This document shows positions 31,614-40,414 of a stretch of 64,000 bases of DNA, piece by piece (position 1 is the stretch's first letter; each line of letters begins with the position of its first letter). Position numbers and translations under genes: made by a program. This DNA comes from Mesorhizobium sp. (GTDB lineage Bacteria; Pseudomonadota; Alphaproteobacteria; Rhizobiales; Rhizobiaceae): positions 1 through 64,000 of the forward strand of contig NZ_JAFKID010000014.1 in NCBI RefSeq assembly GCF_017306545.1. Direction: 5' to 3'. The notes below the pieces were generated by a model, which had not been told where the DNA came from, ran no database searches, and was given only the letters and a program-made list of their open reading frames with translations.

Positions 31614-31979
31614 ATGCTTAGAGCTTTGATGCTGGCAGCGAGCCTCACTCTTGTCGGCGCCTGCGCGGCGAACGCCCAGAGTACATCGACGCCGGCACAA
31701 CCGGCGCAGCCGCCGGCGGCCGAACCCGACGCCGCTCCGAAGATCCAGCGCTTTAACGTGGTCGATGTCAGCGAACTGCCGCAGGAAACGCAAAAGCAGG
31801 TCGAGCAGGTCGTGGCGCAGGGCAACGACGAGACGCCGAAGCAGTTGCACACCACGATCGAGGCGACGCCGGAAGCCAAGGCCGCTCTCGACGCCAAGGG
31901 CGCCAAGCCCGACCAGGTGGTTGCCACGGCCATGGGCAAGGACGGTACGCTGACGCTGATTACGAAGAAGAAGAGCTAG
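31614..31979 (+). CDS. Small secreted protein of unknown function
   Basis: The 121-residue protein has a signal peptide (MLRALMLAASLTLVGACAANAQ; either lipoprotein cleavage before Cys17 or Sec cleavage after ANAQ). An Ala/Pro-rich linker and a compact domain follow (about residues 43-121, with RFNVVDVSELPQETQKQVEQVV and ATAMGKDGTLTLITKK). A GGAAGGGAAA ribosome site precedes the ATG. It lies 137 bp after the MFS gene and converges with carA. No family is recognised. Confidence 0.7.
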   Translation: MLRALMLAASLTLVGACAANAQSTSTPAQPAQPPAAEPDAAPKIQRFNVVDVSELPQETQKQVEQVVAQGNDETPKQLHTTIEATPEAKAALDAKGAKPDQVVATAMGKDGTLTLITKKKS

Positions 31980-32010
31980 TTCAGCCTTCGCTCGATCCGG
32001 CCGGGCTTTT

Positions 32011-33207
32011 TCAGCGCTCGGCCAGCGCCGGCTCGCCCTTCTTCTCGCGGATCAGGTTGACGAAGCGCCGGAAGAGGTAGTGCGAATCCTGCGGGCCGGG
32101 CGACGCTTCCGGGTGGTGCTGCACGGAAAAGACCGGCTTGCCGGCCAGCGCGATGCCGCAGTTGGAGCCGTCGAACAGCGAGACGTGGGTTTCCTCGACG
32201 CCTTGCGGCAGCGATTTCCCGTCGACCGCGAAGCCGTGGTTCATCGACACGATCTCGACCTTGCCGGTGGTGTGGTCCTTGACCGGGTGGTTGGCGCCGT
32301 GATGGCCCTGGTGCATCTTCACGGTCTTGCCGCCGACGGCCAGCGCCAGCATCTGGTGGCCGAGGCAGATGCCGAAGATCGGCAGGTCGGTCTTCAGGAG
32401 GTCCTGGATGACGGGAACGGCGTATTCGCCGGTGGCTTCCGGATCGCCAGGGCCGTTGGAGAGGAAGATGCCGTCCGGCTTCATGGCGAGGATTTCGTCG
32501 GCACCGGTCTTGGCCGGCACGATCGTGACCTTGGCGCCCAATCCCGCCAGCAGGCGCAGGATGTTGCGCTTGATGCCGTAGTCCACCGCCACGACGTGCA
32601 TGGCCGGTGCGTCCTGTTCGCCGTAACCCTCGTTCCAGACCCAGGGCGTTTCCTTCCACACCGAGGATTGGCCGGAGGTGACGTCCTTGGCGAGATCGAG
32701 CCCGACGAGGCCCGACCAGGCGGCCGCCTGCTTCTTCAGGTCGTCCAGATCGAATTTGCCGTCGGGCGCATGGGCGATGACCGCATTGGCGAAACCCTTC
32801 TCGCGGATCAGAGCGGTCAGGGCGCGGGTGTCGATGCCGGCGAGCGCGACGATGCCGCGCCGCTTCAGCCAGCGGTCGAGATGGTCCTTGGCGCGGTAGT
32901 TCGACGGATCGGTGACGTCGGCCTTGAAGACGGCGCCGACCGCGCCGGCACGCACCGCCGGGTTGAGGTCTTCGATATCCTCGTCATTGGTGCCGATGTT
33001 GCCGATGTGCGGGAAGGTGAAGGTGACGATCTGGCCGGTGTAGGAAGGATCGGTGAGGATTTCCTCGTAGCCGGTCAGCGCCGTATTGAAGCAGACCTCC
33101 GCCACCGCCGAGCCCGTAGCGCCCAGTCCTCGCCCCTCGATGACCGTACCGTCGGCGAGCACCAGCACGGCGGTGGGGATTTCGGTGGTCCAGGGGGCAG
33201 TGGCCAT
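32011..33207 (-). CDS. carA: Carbamoyl-phosphate synthase small subunit CarA
   Basis: This is the glutaminase subunit that supplies ammonia to CarB. The 398-residue protein has an N-terminal CPSase small-chain domain (about 10-150). A class I glutamine amidotransferase domain follows, with nucleophile Cys281 (GICLGHQ) and the catalytic pair His364/Glu366 (HPEAS). The start at 33207 has a GGAG site 5-8 bases upstream. The gene is not adjacent to carB, which is about 10.4 kb away on the same strand. Confidence 0.97.
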   Translation of the reverse strand: MATAPWTTEIPTAVLVLADGTVIEGRGLGATGSAVAEVCFNTALTGYEEILTDPSYTGQIVTFTFPHIGNIGTNDEDIEDLNPAVRAGAVGAVFKADVTDPSNYRAKDHLDRWLKRRGIVALAGIDTRALTALIREKGFANAVIAHAPDGKFDLDDLKKQAAAWSGLVGLDLAKDVTSGQSSVWKETPWVWNEGYGEQDAPAMHVVAVDYGIKRNILRLLAGLGAKVTIVPAKTGADEILAMKPDGIFLSNGPGDPEATGEYAVPVIQDLLKTDLPIFGICLGHQMLALAVGGKTVKMHQGHHGANHPVKDHTTGKVEIVSMNHGFAVDGKSLPQGVEETHVSLFDGSNCGIALAGKPVFSVQHHPEASPGPQDSHYLFRRFVNLIREKKGEPALAER

Positions 33208-33303
33208 GGGGCTCTCCTTCGGGCGTGGCTGCGCAATTTCGCGCAGCACAAGACGCAGAGCGCCGGCGCCCCGCGTCGTTCATGTAACCGATATGGTTGC
33301 AAG

Positions 33304-33323
33304 GCCTTCCCATAGGGGAAGGC
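33304..33323. repeat. Hairpin in the carA leader region
   Basis: GCCTTCCC (33304-33311) pairs exactly with GGGAAGGC (33316-33323) around a 4-base loop, about 100 bp upstream of the carA start. It may be a leader structure or part of a terminator. There is no T-run, so termination is not claimed. Confidence 0.4.
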
Positions 33324-33369
33324 GGGCGCAGGGTCAATCTATGCATAGCCCCTGAGCGCCGATCTTCGA

Positions 33370-33400
33370 AGGGCGGCTGTCCGGCGTTTCGCCGCCCTTT
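33370..33400. terminator. Hairpin beyond the SRPBCC gene
   Basis: GGGCGGC (33371-33377) pairs with GCCGCCC (33391-33397), flanked by TTT on the plus strand and TTCG on the minus strand. It lies immediately downstream of the SRPBCC stop codon and upstream of carA. It is a plausible weak terminator separating the two minus-strand genes. Confidence 0.45.
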
Positions 33401-33844
33401 CTACTGATTGATTTCCGGCTCGACCACTTTCGCCAGGTTGCGCAGCGATTCCTGCCAGCCGAGATAGCAGGCCTCGACCGGGATCAGGTCCGGTATGCCG
33501 GCCTGCTCGATGTTCAGTTCTGTGCCGCAGGACACCTTTTTCAGCGTCACCGTCACGGTCATCTCGCCGGGCAGGTTGGGGTCGTCGAACGTGTCGGTGT
33601 AGCGCAGGCGCTCGCCCGGCACGAGTTCGAGGTACTTGCCGCCGAAGGAATGGCTGTTTCCGGTCGTGAAATTGCGGAAGGACATCCTGAATGTGCCGCC
33701 GACCTTGGCTTCGAGGCTGTGGACGGTGCACAGGAAGCCGTTCGGCGGAAGCCATTTCGCCAGTGCGTCGGCCTCTATGAAGGCGCGGTAGAGCTTTTCC
33801 GGTGTGGTGGTGAGCACGCGGTGCAGGCGCACGGTTCCGGGCAT
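33401..33844 (-). CDS. SRPBCC (AHSA1-like) domain protein
   Basis: The 147-residue single-domain START/AHSA1 protein opens with VRLHRVLTTTPEKLYRAFIEADALAKWLPP. The VGGTFRMSFRNF, LRYTDTFDDPNLPGEMTVTVTL and C-terminal GWQESLRNLAKVVE segments complete the hydrophobic-cavity fold. It may bind a small hydrophobic ligand. The ATG at 33844 is preferred because GGGAGA sits at the right distance before it; an ATG five codons upstream is possible. It is divergent from the yqeY-like gene. Confidence 0.85.
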   Translation of the reverse strand: MPGTVRLHRVLTTTPEKLYRAFIEADALAKWLPPNGFLCTVHSLEAKVGGTFRMSFRNFTTGNSHSFGGKYLELVPGERLRYTDTFDDPNLPGEMTVTVTLKKVSCGTELNIEQAGIPDLIPVEACYLGWQESLRNLAKVVEPEINQ

Positions 33845-33977
33845 GTCGTTTTCTCCCATGATTCGGCTGGTTGGACCTTCCAAGGACGGATGAGGCTTCG
33901 CCGATCCGACAACCACACTTGAGATTATAGCCGAAATGCCATTTATCAGGCGCACGGCGCTTAAAAGGAAATCGGTC

Positions 33978-34427
33978 ATGCGCGAGAAGGTTACGGAACA
34001 GGTCAAGGTCGCCATGAAGGCCGGCGACAAGGAACGGCTCTCGACGCTGCGGCTGATCCAGGCGGCGTTCAAGGATCGCGACATCGCCAATCGCGGCGCC
34101 GGCAAGGAGGCCGCCGGCGACGACGAACTCCTGCAACTGCTGGCCAAGATGGTGAAGCAGCGCGAGGAATCGGCCAAAGCCTTCGACGATGGCGGCCGGC
34201 CGGAACTCGCCGCCAAGGAGCGCGAGGAAATCACCGTCATCCGCGATTTCATGCCGAAGCAGATGGACGCGGCGGAGACGGAAGCCGCGATCCGCGCGGC
34301 CATCGCCGAGACGGGCGCTGCCAGCGTCAAGGACATGGGCAAGGTGATCGCCCGCCTGCGCGAGCAGTATGCCGGCCGCATGGACTTCGGCAGGGCAAGC
34401 GGCGTGGTGAAGGGACTTCTGGGATAA
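33978..34427 (+). CDS. GatB/YqeY domain protein
   Basis: The 149-residue helical protein of the YqeY family has the signatures LSTLRLIQAAFKDRDIA, EITVIRDFMPKQM and the C-terminal tail-like domain GKVIARLREQYAGRMDFGRASGVVKGLL. The family shares a fold with the tRNA-binding tail of GatB and is suspected to bind tRNA. In rhizobia it normally sits between carA and dnaG. Here dnaG starts about 6 kb further on, after several unrelated genes. The start at 33978 follows an AAGGAA ribosome site. Confidence 0.93.
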   Translation: MREKVTEQVKVAMKAGDKERLSTLRLIQAAFKDRDIANRGAGKEAAGDDELLQLLAKMVKQREESAKAFDDGGRPELAAKEREEITVIRDFMPKQMDAAETEAAIRAAIAETGAASVKDMGKVIARLREQYAGRMDFGRASGVVKGLLG

Positions 34428-34436
34428 CCGCGAAGG

Positions 34437-35357
34437 TTATTCGCCCTTTGTAGCGGTCCGCAGGCCGCCCTTTCCGTCGCGCTCGGCGATGTCAGCCGCC
34501 TCCGTCACATAGGGCGCGAAGTAGAAATCGCGGATGCGCACGATCTGGCCGCCGCGCCATTCCAGCAGGATGAAATTGTTCGGCGTCGGCGAGTTGTTTT
34601 CGTGCGAAAGAACCGCCGGCCGGCCATCGACGTGGCCGACGGCCAGCCGCCAGCCGTCGCGGGCGCAGTATTTGGTGAAATACTTGCCCACGAACGGCTT
34701 GCCGACGAGGGACTGGCGGGCAACCAGATCCAGGCGCGCGTCCTCGGCCAGCATGTCGCGCACGGCGTCGAAGTCGCGCGCGTTGAAGAGTGCGACATAG
34801 CGGGCGAGGCGCGCCTGCTCTTCATCGTTCAAGGACGGTTCCTCGGCGTCGTCGGCGCCTTGCAGCGCCGTCAGCCGGGTCCGGCCCCGGTGCAGCGAAG
34901 CCTTGATGGCCGGAACCGTCGTTCCCATGATGTCGCCGATCTCGCGCAGCGAATAGCCGATGACGTCCATCAGGATGACGCTGCTGCGCTCGGCGGGCGA
35001 CAGCTTCATGAACGGGCGCAGGCCGATGGCCGCGTTCTCGCGGCGGGCGACCTCGTCTGTGGGATCGGCGATGTCGGCGTCCGGCACGGCGCCGGCCAGG
35101 GCCTCGAGGCGGATGCGCTTGCGCAGGAAATCGAGCGCGGTGTTGTGGGCGATGCGGAACAGCCACGCTTCGGTGCTGTCGAAGGCAAGTCCGTCCCCAT
35201 AGGCCTGCATGGCCTTGAGCAGAGTCTCCTGGACGATGTCCTCGCCGTCGATCGAGGACCCCGCCATGCGCGCGCAATAGCGGTGCAGCTTCGGCCTGAG
35301 CGCACGGGCGACCTCCTCGAACGCTTCCCTTTTCCGATCGATCTGCGGCTGGTTCAT
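34437..35357 (-). CDS. ECF-type RNA polymerase sigma factor with C-terminal SnoaL-like domain
   Basis: The 306-residue sigma factor has region 2 (LHRYCARMAGSSIDGEDIVQETLLKAM, about 25-51, and AWLFRIAHNTALDFLRKR) and region 4 (SPAERSSVILMDVIGYSLREIGDIMGTTVPAIKASLHRGRTRL). A C-terminal NTF2/SnoaL-like domain follows (about 185-290: YVALFNARDFDAVRDML through VRIRDFYFAPYV). This is the architecture of ECF sigma factors regulated by their own C-terminal extension instead of an anti-sigma factor. No anti-sigma gene is adjacent, which fits. It is divergent from the GST gene. Confidence 0.88.
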   Translation of the reverse strand: MNQPQIDRKREAFEEVARALRPKLHRYCARMAGSSIDGEDIVQETLLKAMQAYGDGLAFDSTEAWLFRIAHNTALDFLRKRIRLEALAGAVPDADIADPTDEVARRENAAIGLRPFMKLSPAERSSVILMDVIGYSLREIGDIMGTTVPAIKASLHRGRTRLTALQGADDAEEPSLNDEEQARLARYVALFNARDFDAVRDMLAEDARLDLVARQSLVGKPFVGKYFTKYCARDGWRLAVGHVDGRPAVLSHENNSPTPNNFILLEWRGGQIVRIRDFYFAPYVTEAADIAERDGKGGLRTATKGE

Positions 35358-35495
35358 GGCGTGTCCTCACGGCTGGCAACAGCAAGGACGTCCGGCGCAG
35401 CCGAAAGGATACGCGGGACCGAAAATATTCTTGCCGCCGAATCCTTTGCGGATCGCGCTTCGTCTTGTCCATGACCCAAACAAAGGAGTTCGGTC

Positions 35496-36149
35496 ATGCA
35501 ACTCTATACGCTTCCCGCTTCGCCCAATTCCCGCAAGGCGCTCGCCGTCATCCGTCATCTCGGCCTCGACGTCGATGTCCGTCCGCTCGACTTCGCGCGC
35601 GGGGAAACACGAACCCCGGCGTTCCTGGCGCTCAATCGGAACGGCATGGTGCCGGTGCTGGTGGACGGAGACTTCGTCCTGTGGGAATCGAACGCCATCT
35701 GCGCTTATCTCGTCGACAGGACAGGCGGCTCGCCGCTCTATCCGCGCGAGCTGAAAGTCCGCGCCGACATCAATCGCTGGCTGTCCTGGGAGCAGGCGCA
35801 TTTCAACCGCGCCTTCGGCACGCTGGTCTTCGAGAGCATCATCAAGCCGAAATTCGGCATGGGCGAGCCGAGCCGGGGCCTGGTCGATTTCTGCCTACAG
35901 GAAACCGGGGTGCGGGCGCGGGTCCTCGACAGTCATCTGGCGGGACGCGACACGCTGGTGGGCGACGATATCACCATCGCCGACTACGCCATGGTCAGCC
36001 TGGAGAACTATCGCGACGCAACACCGTTCGACTGGACGCCCTTCGCCAACATCAACCGCTATTTCGACGCCATCCGCAGCACCGAGGCGTGGATGAAAGC
36101 GACGTCGGTCGATGCGGCCGTCGCGGCATCGGAACCGGTTCCGGCATAA
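35496..36149 (+). CDS. Glutathione S-transferase family protein
   Basis: The 217-residue cytoplasmic protein has an N-terminal thioredoxin-like GST domain (MQLYTLPASPNSRKALAVIRHLGLDVDV, glutathione-binding MVPVLVDGDFVLWESNAICAYL). The C-terminal helical domain has an N-capping motif (DDITIADYAMVS). The Ser in SPNSRK is the likely catalytic residue. It is divergent from an ECF sigma factor gene with a 138-bp gap, so that sigma factor may control it; this is inference. The substrate is unknown. Confidence 0.9.
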   Translation: MQLYTLPASPNSRKALAVIRHLGLDVDVRPLDFARGETRTPAFLALNRNGMVPVLVDGDFVLWESNAICAYLVDRTGGSPLYPRELKVRADINRWLSWEQAHFNRAFGTLVFESIIKPKFGMGEPSRGLVDFCLQETGVRARVLDSHLAGRDTLVGDDITIADYAMVSLENYRDATPFDWTPFANINRYFDAIRSTEAWMKATSVDAAVAASEPVPA

Positions 36150-36168
36150 GCGTGCGGACGGCCGCGGC

Positions 36169-37347
36169 CTAAGCGGCAAGGGCCGGCGGCCGCTGGCCGT
36201 TGCGCCGCTCGTGCAGGTAGGAGGCCATGGCCGTTGCCGTTGCGACGACCATGGCCGCAACGCCGATCAAGGGCAGGCTGCGGTAGGAAAGCCCGGCATT
36301 CAGCATGGTCGCGCCGACGAAGGCGGCAAGGGCGATGCCGACATTGAAGCCGGAGGGGATGAGCGAGGAAGCGAGGTTCGGCGCATCCGCCGTCCAGCTC
36401 AGGATGCGGGTCTGCACCGCCGTGCCGATCGAAAAATTGATGGCTCCCCACACCATGATGACCAGCACCATCGGTACAGGGTAGGGGCCGGCGGCGAACA
36501 TCGCCGCCAGCACCAGCCCCTGCAAGGCCAGCATGGCGATCAGCGCGGGCATCAAATGCCGGCCGGCGAGCTTGCCGCCGGCGAAGACTCCGGCGGTCGA
36601 GCCGACGCCGGCGGCCAGCAGCACCCAGGGCACCAGCCCGGCGTCCAGGCCGGTGACTTCCTGCAACAGCGGGGTGATGTAGGTGTAGGGCACGAACTGG
36701 CCGAGCATCAGCATCAGCATGACCACGAGCGATGTCCACACCTGCTGGCGGCCGAGCACGCCGATCTCGCGCCGGAGGCCGGCAGGGGCCGCCGTCGCAG
36801 TTTTTGTCGCCGGGATCAACAATGCGATGGCGGCAGCGGCGATGAGGCCGAGCGCCGTCATCGTCCAAAAGGTCGCCCGCCAGCCCCAGAGATTGCCGAT
36901 GGCGGTGCCGGCCGGCACGCCGACGATGCCGGATACGGTAAGGCCGGCGAGCACCAGCGCAACCGCCATGCCGCGTTTGTCCTCCCGCACCAGCCCCGTC
37001 GCCACCACCATGGCGACGCCGAAATAGGTTCCGTGCGCGACGGCGACGGCGACGCGCAGGGCGAGCATCGAGAAAAAGTCCGGCGCCAGAGCGCAGGCGA
37101 CCTGGCCGGCGGTGAAGATCGCCGTCAGCACCAGCAGCAGCGTCTTGCGCGGCACGTTCGGCGTGGCAAGCGTCAACAGCGGGCCGCCGACGGCGATGCC
37201 CAGCGCATAGCCGGAAACGAGAGTGCCGGCGGTGGGAATGGACACGCCGAGGCCGTCCGCCACTTCAGGCAATACGCCGGCGATGACGAACTCCGTCGTG
37301 CCGAAGGCGAAGGCGGCGAGGAACAGGGCGAGAAGCGGCAAGGGCAT
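36169..37347 (-). CDS. MFS transporter, AraJ/YdhP-like (DHA1)
   Basis: The 392-residue membrane protein opens LALFLAAFAFGTTEFVIAGVLPEVADGLGVSIPTAG, the hallmark of the AraJ/YdhP sugar or drug efflux group. It has 12 helices. The TM4-5 motif reads GLTVSGIVGVPAGTAIGNLWGWRATFW. The substrate is not known. It converges with the GST gene (19-bp gap) and is separated from the Na/Pi transporter gene by 241 bp in which nothing clear is seen. Confidence 0.88.
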   Translation of the reverse strand: MPLPLLALFLAAFAFGTTEFVIAGVLPEVADGLGVSIPTAGTLVSGYALGIAVGGPLLTLATPNVPRKTLLLVLTAIFTAGQVACALAPDFFSMLALRVAVAVAHGTYFGVAMVVATGLVREDKRGMAVALVLAGLTVSGIVGVPAGTAIGNLWGWRATFWTMTALGLIAAAAIALLIPATKTATAAPAGLRREIGVLGRQQVWTSLVVMLMLMLGQFVPYTYITPLLQEVTGLDAGLVPWVLLAAGVGSTAGVFAGGKLAGRHLMPALIAMLALQGLVLAAMFAAGPYPVPMVLVIMVWGAINFSIGTAVQTRILSWTADAPNLASSLIPSGFNVGIALAAFVGATMLNAGLSYRSLPLIGVAAMVVATATAMASYLHERRNGQRPPALAA

Positions 37348-37588
37348 GAGAGGTGGCCGGGACCAGTTGAGCGGCGCTCACAGACCATGATCGCGCCCGT
37401 GCCGCAATTCAGAAATTTTCGATGGGGGCAGCGGGATGGGTGGTTGCAGGAAGCGTTGGGGAGGCGTGTGGGCCGGGCGGCCTTGGTTTTCCACCGCAGG
37501 GAGCGCAGAGCGTCAGGAATCTATACCTCGGACACGATGTGCCGAAGCCGGTGCCGGAAATTCCGGATGACCGGGCGTCGCCCCCGAA

Positions 37589-39253
37589 TCAGCTTGCTTG
37601 CAAGCGGGAGCCGCGCAGCAGGCCGCGCTCTTCCAGGACGGGATAGGCCATCGAGGTCAGCAGCGAGTTGATCTGCTTCAAGTCGCGGATCGTGTCGAGG
37701 TGGATGGAACTCGTCTCGATCGACTTCGGCGTGCCGTCGCGCAGGCGCAGGAAGTGGCTCTGGCTGGCCTCCTTTTCCTTGTCGCGCAGGCTGTCCTTTT
37801 CCAGCACGAGCTGACGCGCGGTTTCGGGGTCGCGCGAAACCAGCACGTTGAAGGCCATGCGGGCATTGGCCAACACGGCGGCGTGGAAGGCGGTCAGGTC
37901 GTGCCAGCCCTCGGGCGTGAATTCCAGCCCGAGCTCGAACTTCTTGCGCACATGGACCAGCATGTTGCGCACGATGATGTCGCCGACCTGCTCCAGCTTG
38001 ACGCAGGCGCCGATCAGTTCCTGACAGCGCAACGCCTCGTCTTCGCTCAGCGAATTGCGGGTGAGCTTGGCGAGATAGATCTTGATCGCCGCGTGCCGGG
38101 CGTCGACGCGGTCGTCGAGGGCGGCGAGCGCGCGGATCTTGTCGGCGTCGGCATCCTCGTAAAGCTCGATGATGCGCTTCAGCATGATCTCGACCGTCTC
38201 GCACACGCGCACGACTTCGCGCGTGGCGTTGGCAAGCGCCTGCGAGGGCGTGCCGAGGGCTTTTTCGTCCAGCGCCGAAAGCTCCGTGACCTCGAACGCA
38301 TCGGCCGGCTCGGGCTTCGTGCCGAGTGCGACGATCTTCTCCGAGGCGCGATAGACGAGACCTGCCAGCGGCAGGCCGGCGATCAGGATGATGACGTTGA
38401 ACAGGATATGGGCGTTGACGATCTGGTCGGAGGCGGTGGCGCCGAGGAAGCCGACGGTCGGCTTGACGATCATCATCAGCACCAGCATCACCAGCGAGCC
38501 CAGCCCGCGCATCAAAAGGTTGCCGACCGGCACGACGCGCACGCCGGGCTCGGCGCCGCGCGTCAGCATCGGCGCGATGACCGAGGACCCGAGATTGACG
38601 CCGAGCACCAGAATGACGCCGAGTTCGGGCGTGATGAGGCCGCGCCCGGCCAGCGTCGCCATCAAAAGTACGGCGGCGATCGACGACTGGAACAGCCAGG
38701 TGATGAGCGCGGCCAAAAGATAGGCGGTGATCGGGTCGCCGGAGAAATAGTTGATGATGACCGGCATCAGTTCGCTGTCGCGCAGCGGCTCAGAGGCCTG
38801 GCCGATCATCTCCAGCGACAGGATCAGCAGGCCGATGCCGACGAGGATGCGGCCGACCTGGCGCCAGTCGCGCCGCTCGGTGGCCATGAACATGAAGGTG
38901 CCGGAAATCAGGCAGAGCGGTACCAGAAGCGTCAGGTCGAAGGTGAGCAGCTTGGTGACGATGGCCGAGCCAATCTCGGCGCCGCGCACGGCAAGCTGCC
39001 CGGCGGCACCCGAGACGATCCCGGCGCCGGCGAAGGAGCCGACCAGCAGCGTGACGGCGGTGGAACTCTGGAAGGCGATGGCGAGCCCGGTGCCGGCCAG
39101 CACCGCCATGACCGGATTGCGCATGGTGGCGCGCAGGCGATGACGCAGCACGTCGCCATAGGCGCGTTCCACGCCGGTCTTGACCATGCGCGTGGCGAAC
39201 AGCATCAGCGCCACCGCGCCTGCCAGATGGAGAAGAACGACCGATCCGCTCAT
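37589..39253 (-). CDS. Na/Pi cotransporter family protein with C-terminal PhoU-like domain
   Basis: The 554-residue inner-membrane protein has two Na/Pi cotransporter repeats carrying the diagnostic FQSSTAV (about residues 60-66) and FQSSIAA (about 189-195) motifs. A cytoplasmic PhoU-like helical domain follows (about 340-535). This predicts sodium-coupled phosphate uptake or export, with the PhoU part as regulator. No pho box was recognised in the 653-bp upstream region, which has one 8-bp inverted repeat (TAATGGCT at 39356, AGCCATTA at 39381). Confidence 0.92.
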   Translation of the reverse strand: MSGSVVLLHLAGAVALMLFATRMVKTGVERAYGDVLRHRLRATMRNPVMAVLAGTGLAIAFQSSTAVTLLVGSFAGAGIVSGAAGQLAVRGAEIGSAIVTKLLTFDLTLLVPLCLISGTFMFMATERRDWRQVGRILVGIGLLILSLEMIGQASEPLRDSELMPVIINYFSGDPITAYLLAALITWLFQSSIAAVLLMATLAGRGLITPELGVILVLGVNLGSSVIAPMLTRGAEPGVRVVPVGNLLMRGLGSLVMLVLMMIVKPTVGFLGATASDQIVNAHILFNVIILIAGLPLAGLVYRASEKIVALGTKPEPADAFEVTELSALDEKALGTPSQALANATREVVRVCETVEIMLKRIIELYEDADADKIRALAALDDRVDARHAAIKIYLAKLTRNSLSEDEALRCQELIGACVKLEQVGDIIVRNMLVHVRKKFELGLEFTPEGWHDLTAFHAAVLANARMAFNVLVSRDPETARQLVLEKDSLRDKEKEASQSHFLRLRDGTPKSIETSSIHLDTIRDLKQINSLLTSMAYPVLEERGLLRGSRLQAS

Positions 39254-39906
39254 GACGGCATGGCGCAGCGGCCGCGCTTCGGCAGCGCCACGGTCCCGAT
39301 CATGGATATGCGGTTGCGAATCACGTCCTGTCCTTCGTCGTTCATCTTAGCCGGTTAATGGCTTTCGGCCAGCGGAGCGCAGCCATTAGCGCTTTTCCAG
39401 TTGGCGCGCAAGCGCCGTTTCCGAAGCATAAGCTACGGTAATAATTGTATAATTTATGCTCTTTTTGCGTCATTCCCAGACGGGACCAGATGGGCTGCCA
39501 TTCCAGCAGCCAGGCCATGCTGCCGATGTAAGCGGGCGCTGTTAAGTCGTGTGCCGTGACGTCGGATGGCTGGCACGCAATCGGGACAGCGACATGTGTT
39601 CGACGCTGTGGGGGGCGATGCGCGGCCGACCTGCGTGCTGCTTGCGCTGAGTTTCACCTATCTGCCGTTGCCGGAGAACGGCCACATCGGCGAGGGGCAT
39701 TGTCGATTCCGCCCGGCGAGCGACGCGCGCAGCGGACGTGCAAGCCGGCCCTTCGTGCTCGCCGCCTCGTCCGTATTAGCTCTCGCTTGTTTAGGAAGTT
39801 TTTTTAAGCGAAGGAAATCATTACAGAAAGTTTATGTTGCCGTTCAGTTTCCATTCATCGGCGTGCCGTTACTCCTCCCGCCATCGACAACCAAGGAGTA
39901 TTCCCC
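39254..39906. other. 653-bp intergenic region without a convincing gene
   Basis: The gap lies between the divergent Na/Pi transporter and RcnB-like genes. It contains an AT-rich patch (about 39430-39465, ATAATTGTATAATTTATGC) that could hold promoters. An inverted repeat (39356-39388) and an AT-rich stretch before the RcnB gene (39785-39850) are also visible. Short open frames exist on both strands but have no ribosome sites, start bias or family features. Confidence 0.6.
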
Positions 39907-40272
39907 ATGAAACGTCTTGCCCTTTCGGCTCTCGCCGTTTCCATGCTGGCCGCCTCGGCCTTGTCCGGCCAGGCCGCGCCGCTCGGTCAGCCTGCAGCGC
40001 CGCAGGCGAGCACCGTCCATGTGGATTGGCGCAAGCCGGATCACCGCCGCACCGAGAAGCGCGTGATCGTGAAGAAGAAGGTGGTGAAGCGCGACCACTG
40101 GAAGCGCGGCGACAAGTATCGCGACTGGCGTAAGCATGAGCGGGTCAACGACTGGCAGCGCCGTCATCTGCGCCGTCCCGGCCCCGGCCAGCAGTGGGTG
40201 CGCGTCGGTAACGATTACATGCTCGTCTCGGTGCTTTCGGGCGTCATCGCCGGCATCGTCGCGGCGCACTGA
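39907..40272 (+). CDS. RcnB-like periplasmic protein
   Basis: The 121-residue secreted protein has a signal peptide (MKRLALSALAVSMLAASALSGQA), a strongly basic middle (KRVIVKKKVVKRDHWKRG) and the RcnB-type C-terminus WQRRHLRRPGPGQQWVRVGNDYMLVSVLSGVIAGIV. RcnB in enterobacteria modulates nickel/cobalt efflux, but this widespread rhizobial version is only a distant relative and its role is unknown. An AAGGAG site precedes the ATG by 8 bp, and a strong terminator follows 27 bp after the stop. Confidence 0.85.
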   Translation: MKRLALSALAVSMLAASALSGQAAPLGQPAAPQASTVHVDWRKPDHRRTEKRVIVKKKVVKRDHWKRGDKYRDWRKHERVNDWQRRHLRRPGPGQQWVRVGNDYMLVSVLSGVIAGIVAAH

Positions 40273-40298
40273 CCGGCATCGTCGTATCCGATTGCAGA

Positions 40299-40325
40299 AG
40301 GCGGCTCGCAAGGGCCGCCTTTTTT
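40299..40325 (+). terminator. Rho-independent terminator after the RcnB-like gene
   Basis: AGGCGGC (40299-40305) pairs with GCCGCCT (40314-40320) around an 8-base loop and is followed by five more Ts. It is a classic intrinsic terminator separating the gene from dnaG. Confidence 0.85.
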
Positions 40326-40414
40326 CGTTGCGCCGCGAAAACCGGGTATGCGCCGCAATAGGAGTCGTCTCCGCACCGGTGCGTGGTTATATGGAGGCGA
40401 AACGAGCCTTGCCG

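Noticed and set aside
39454-39820. Short open frames in the Na/Pi transporter-RcnB gap
   Set aside because: They overlap on both strands, have no ribosome sites and no recognisable product.
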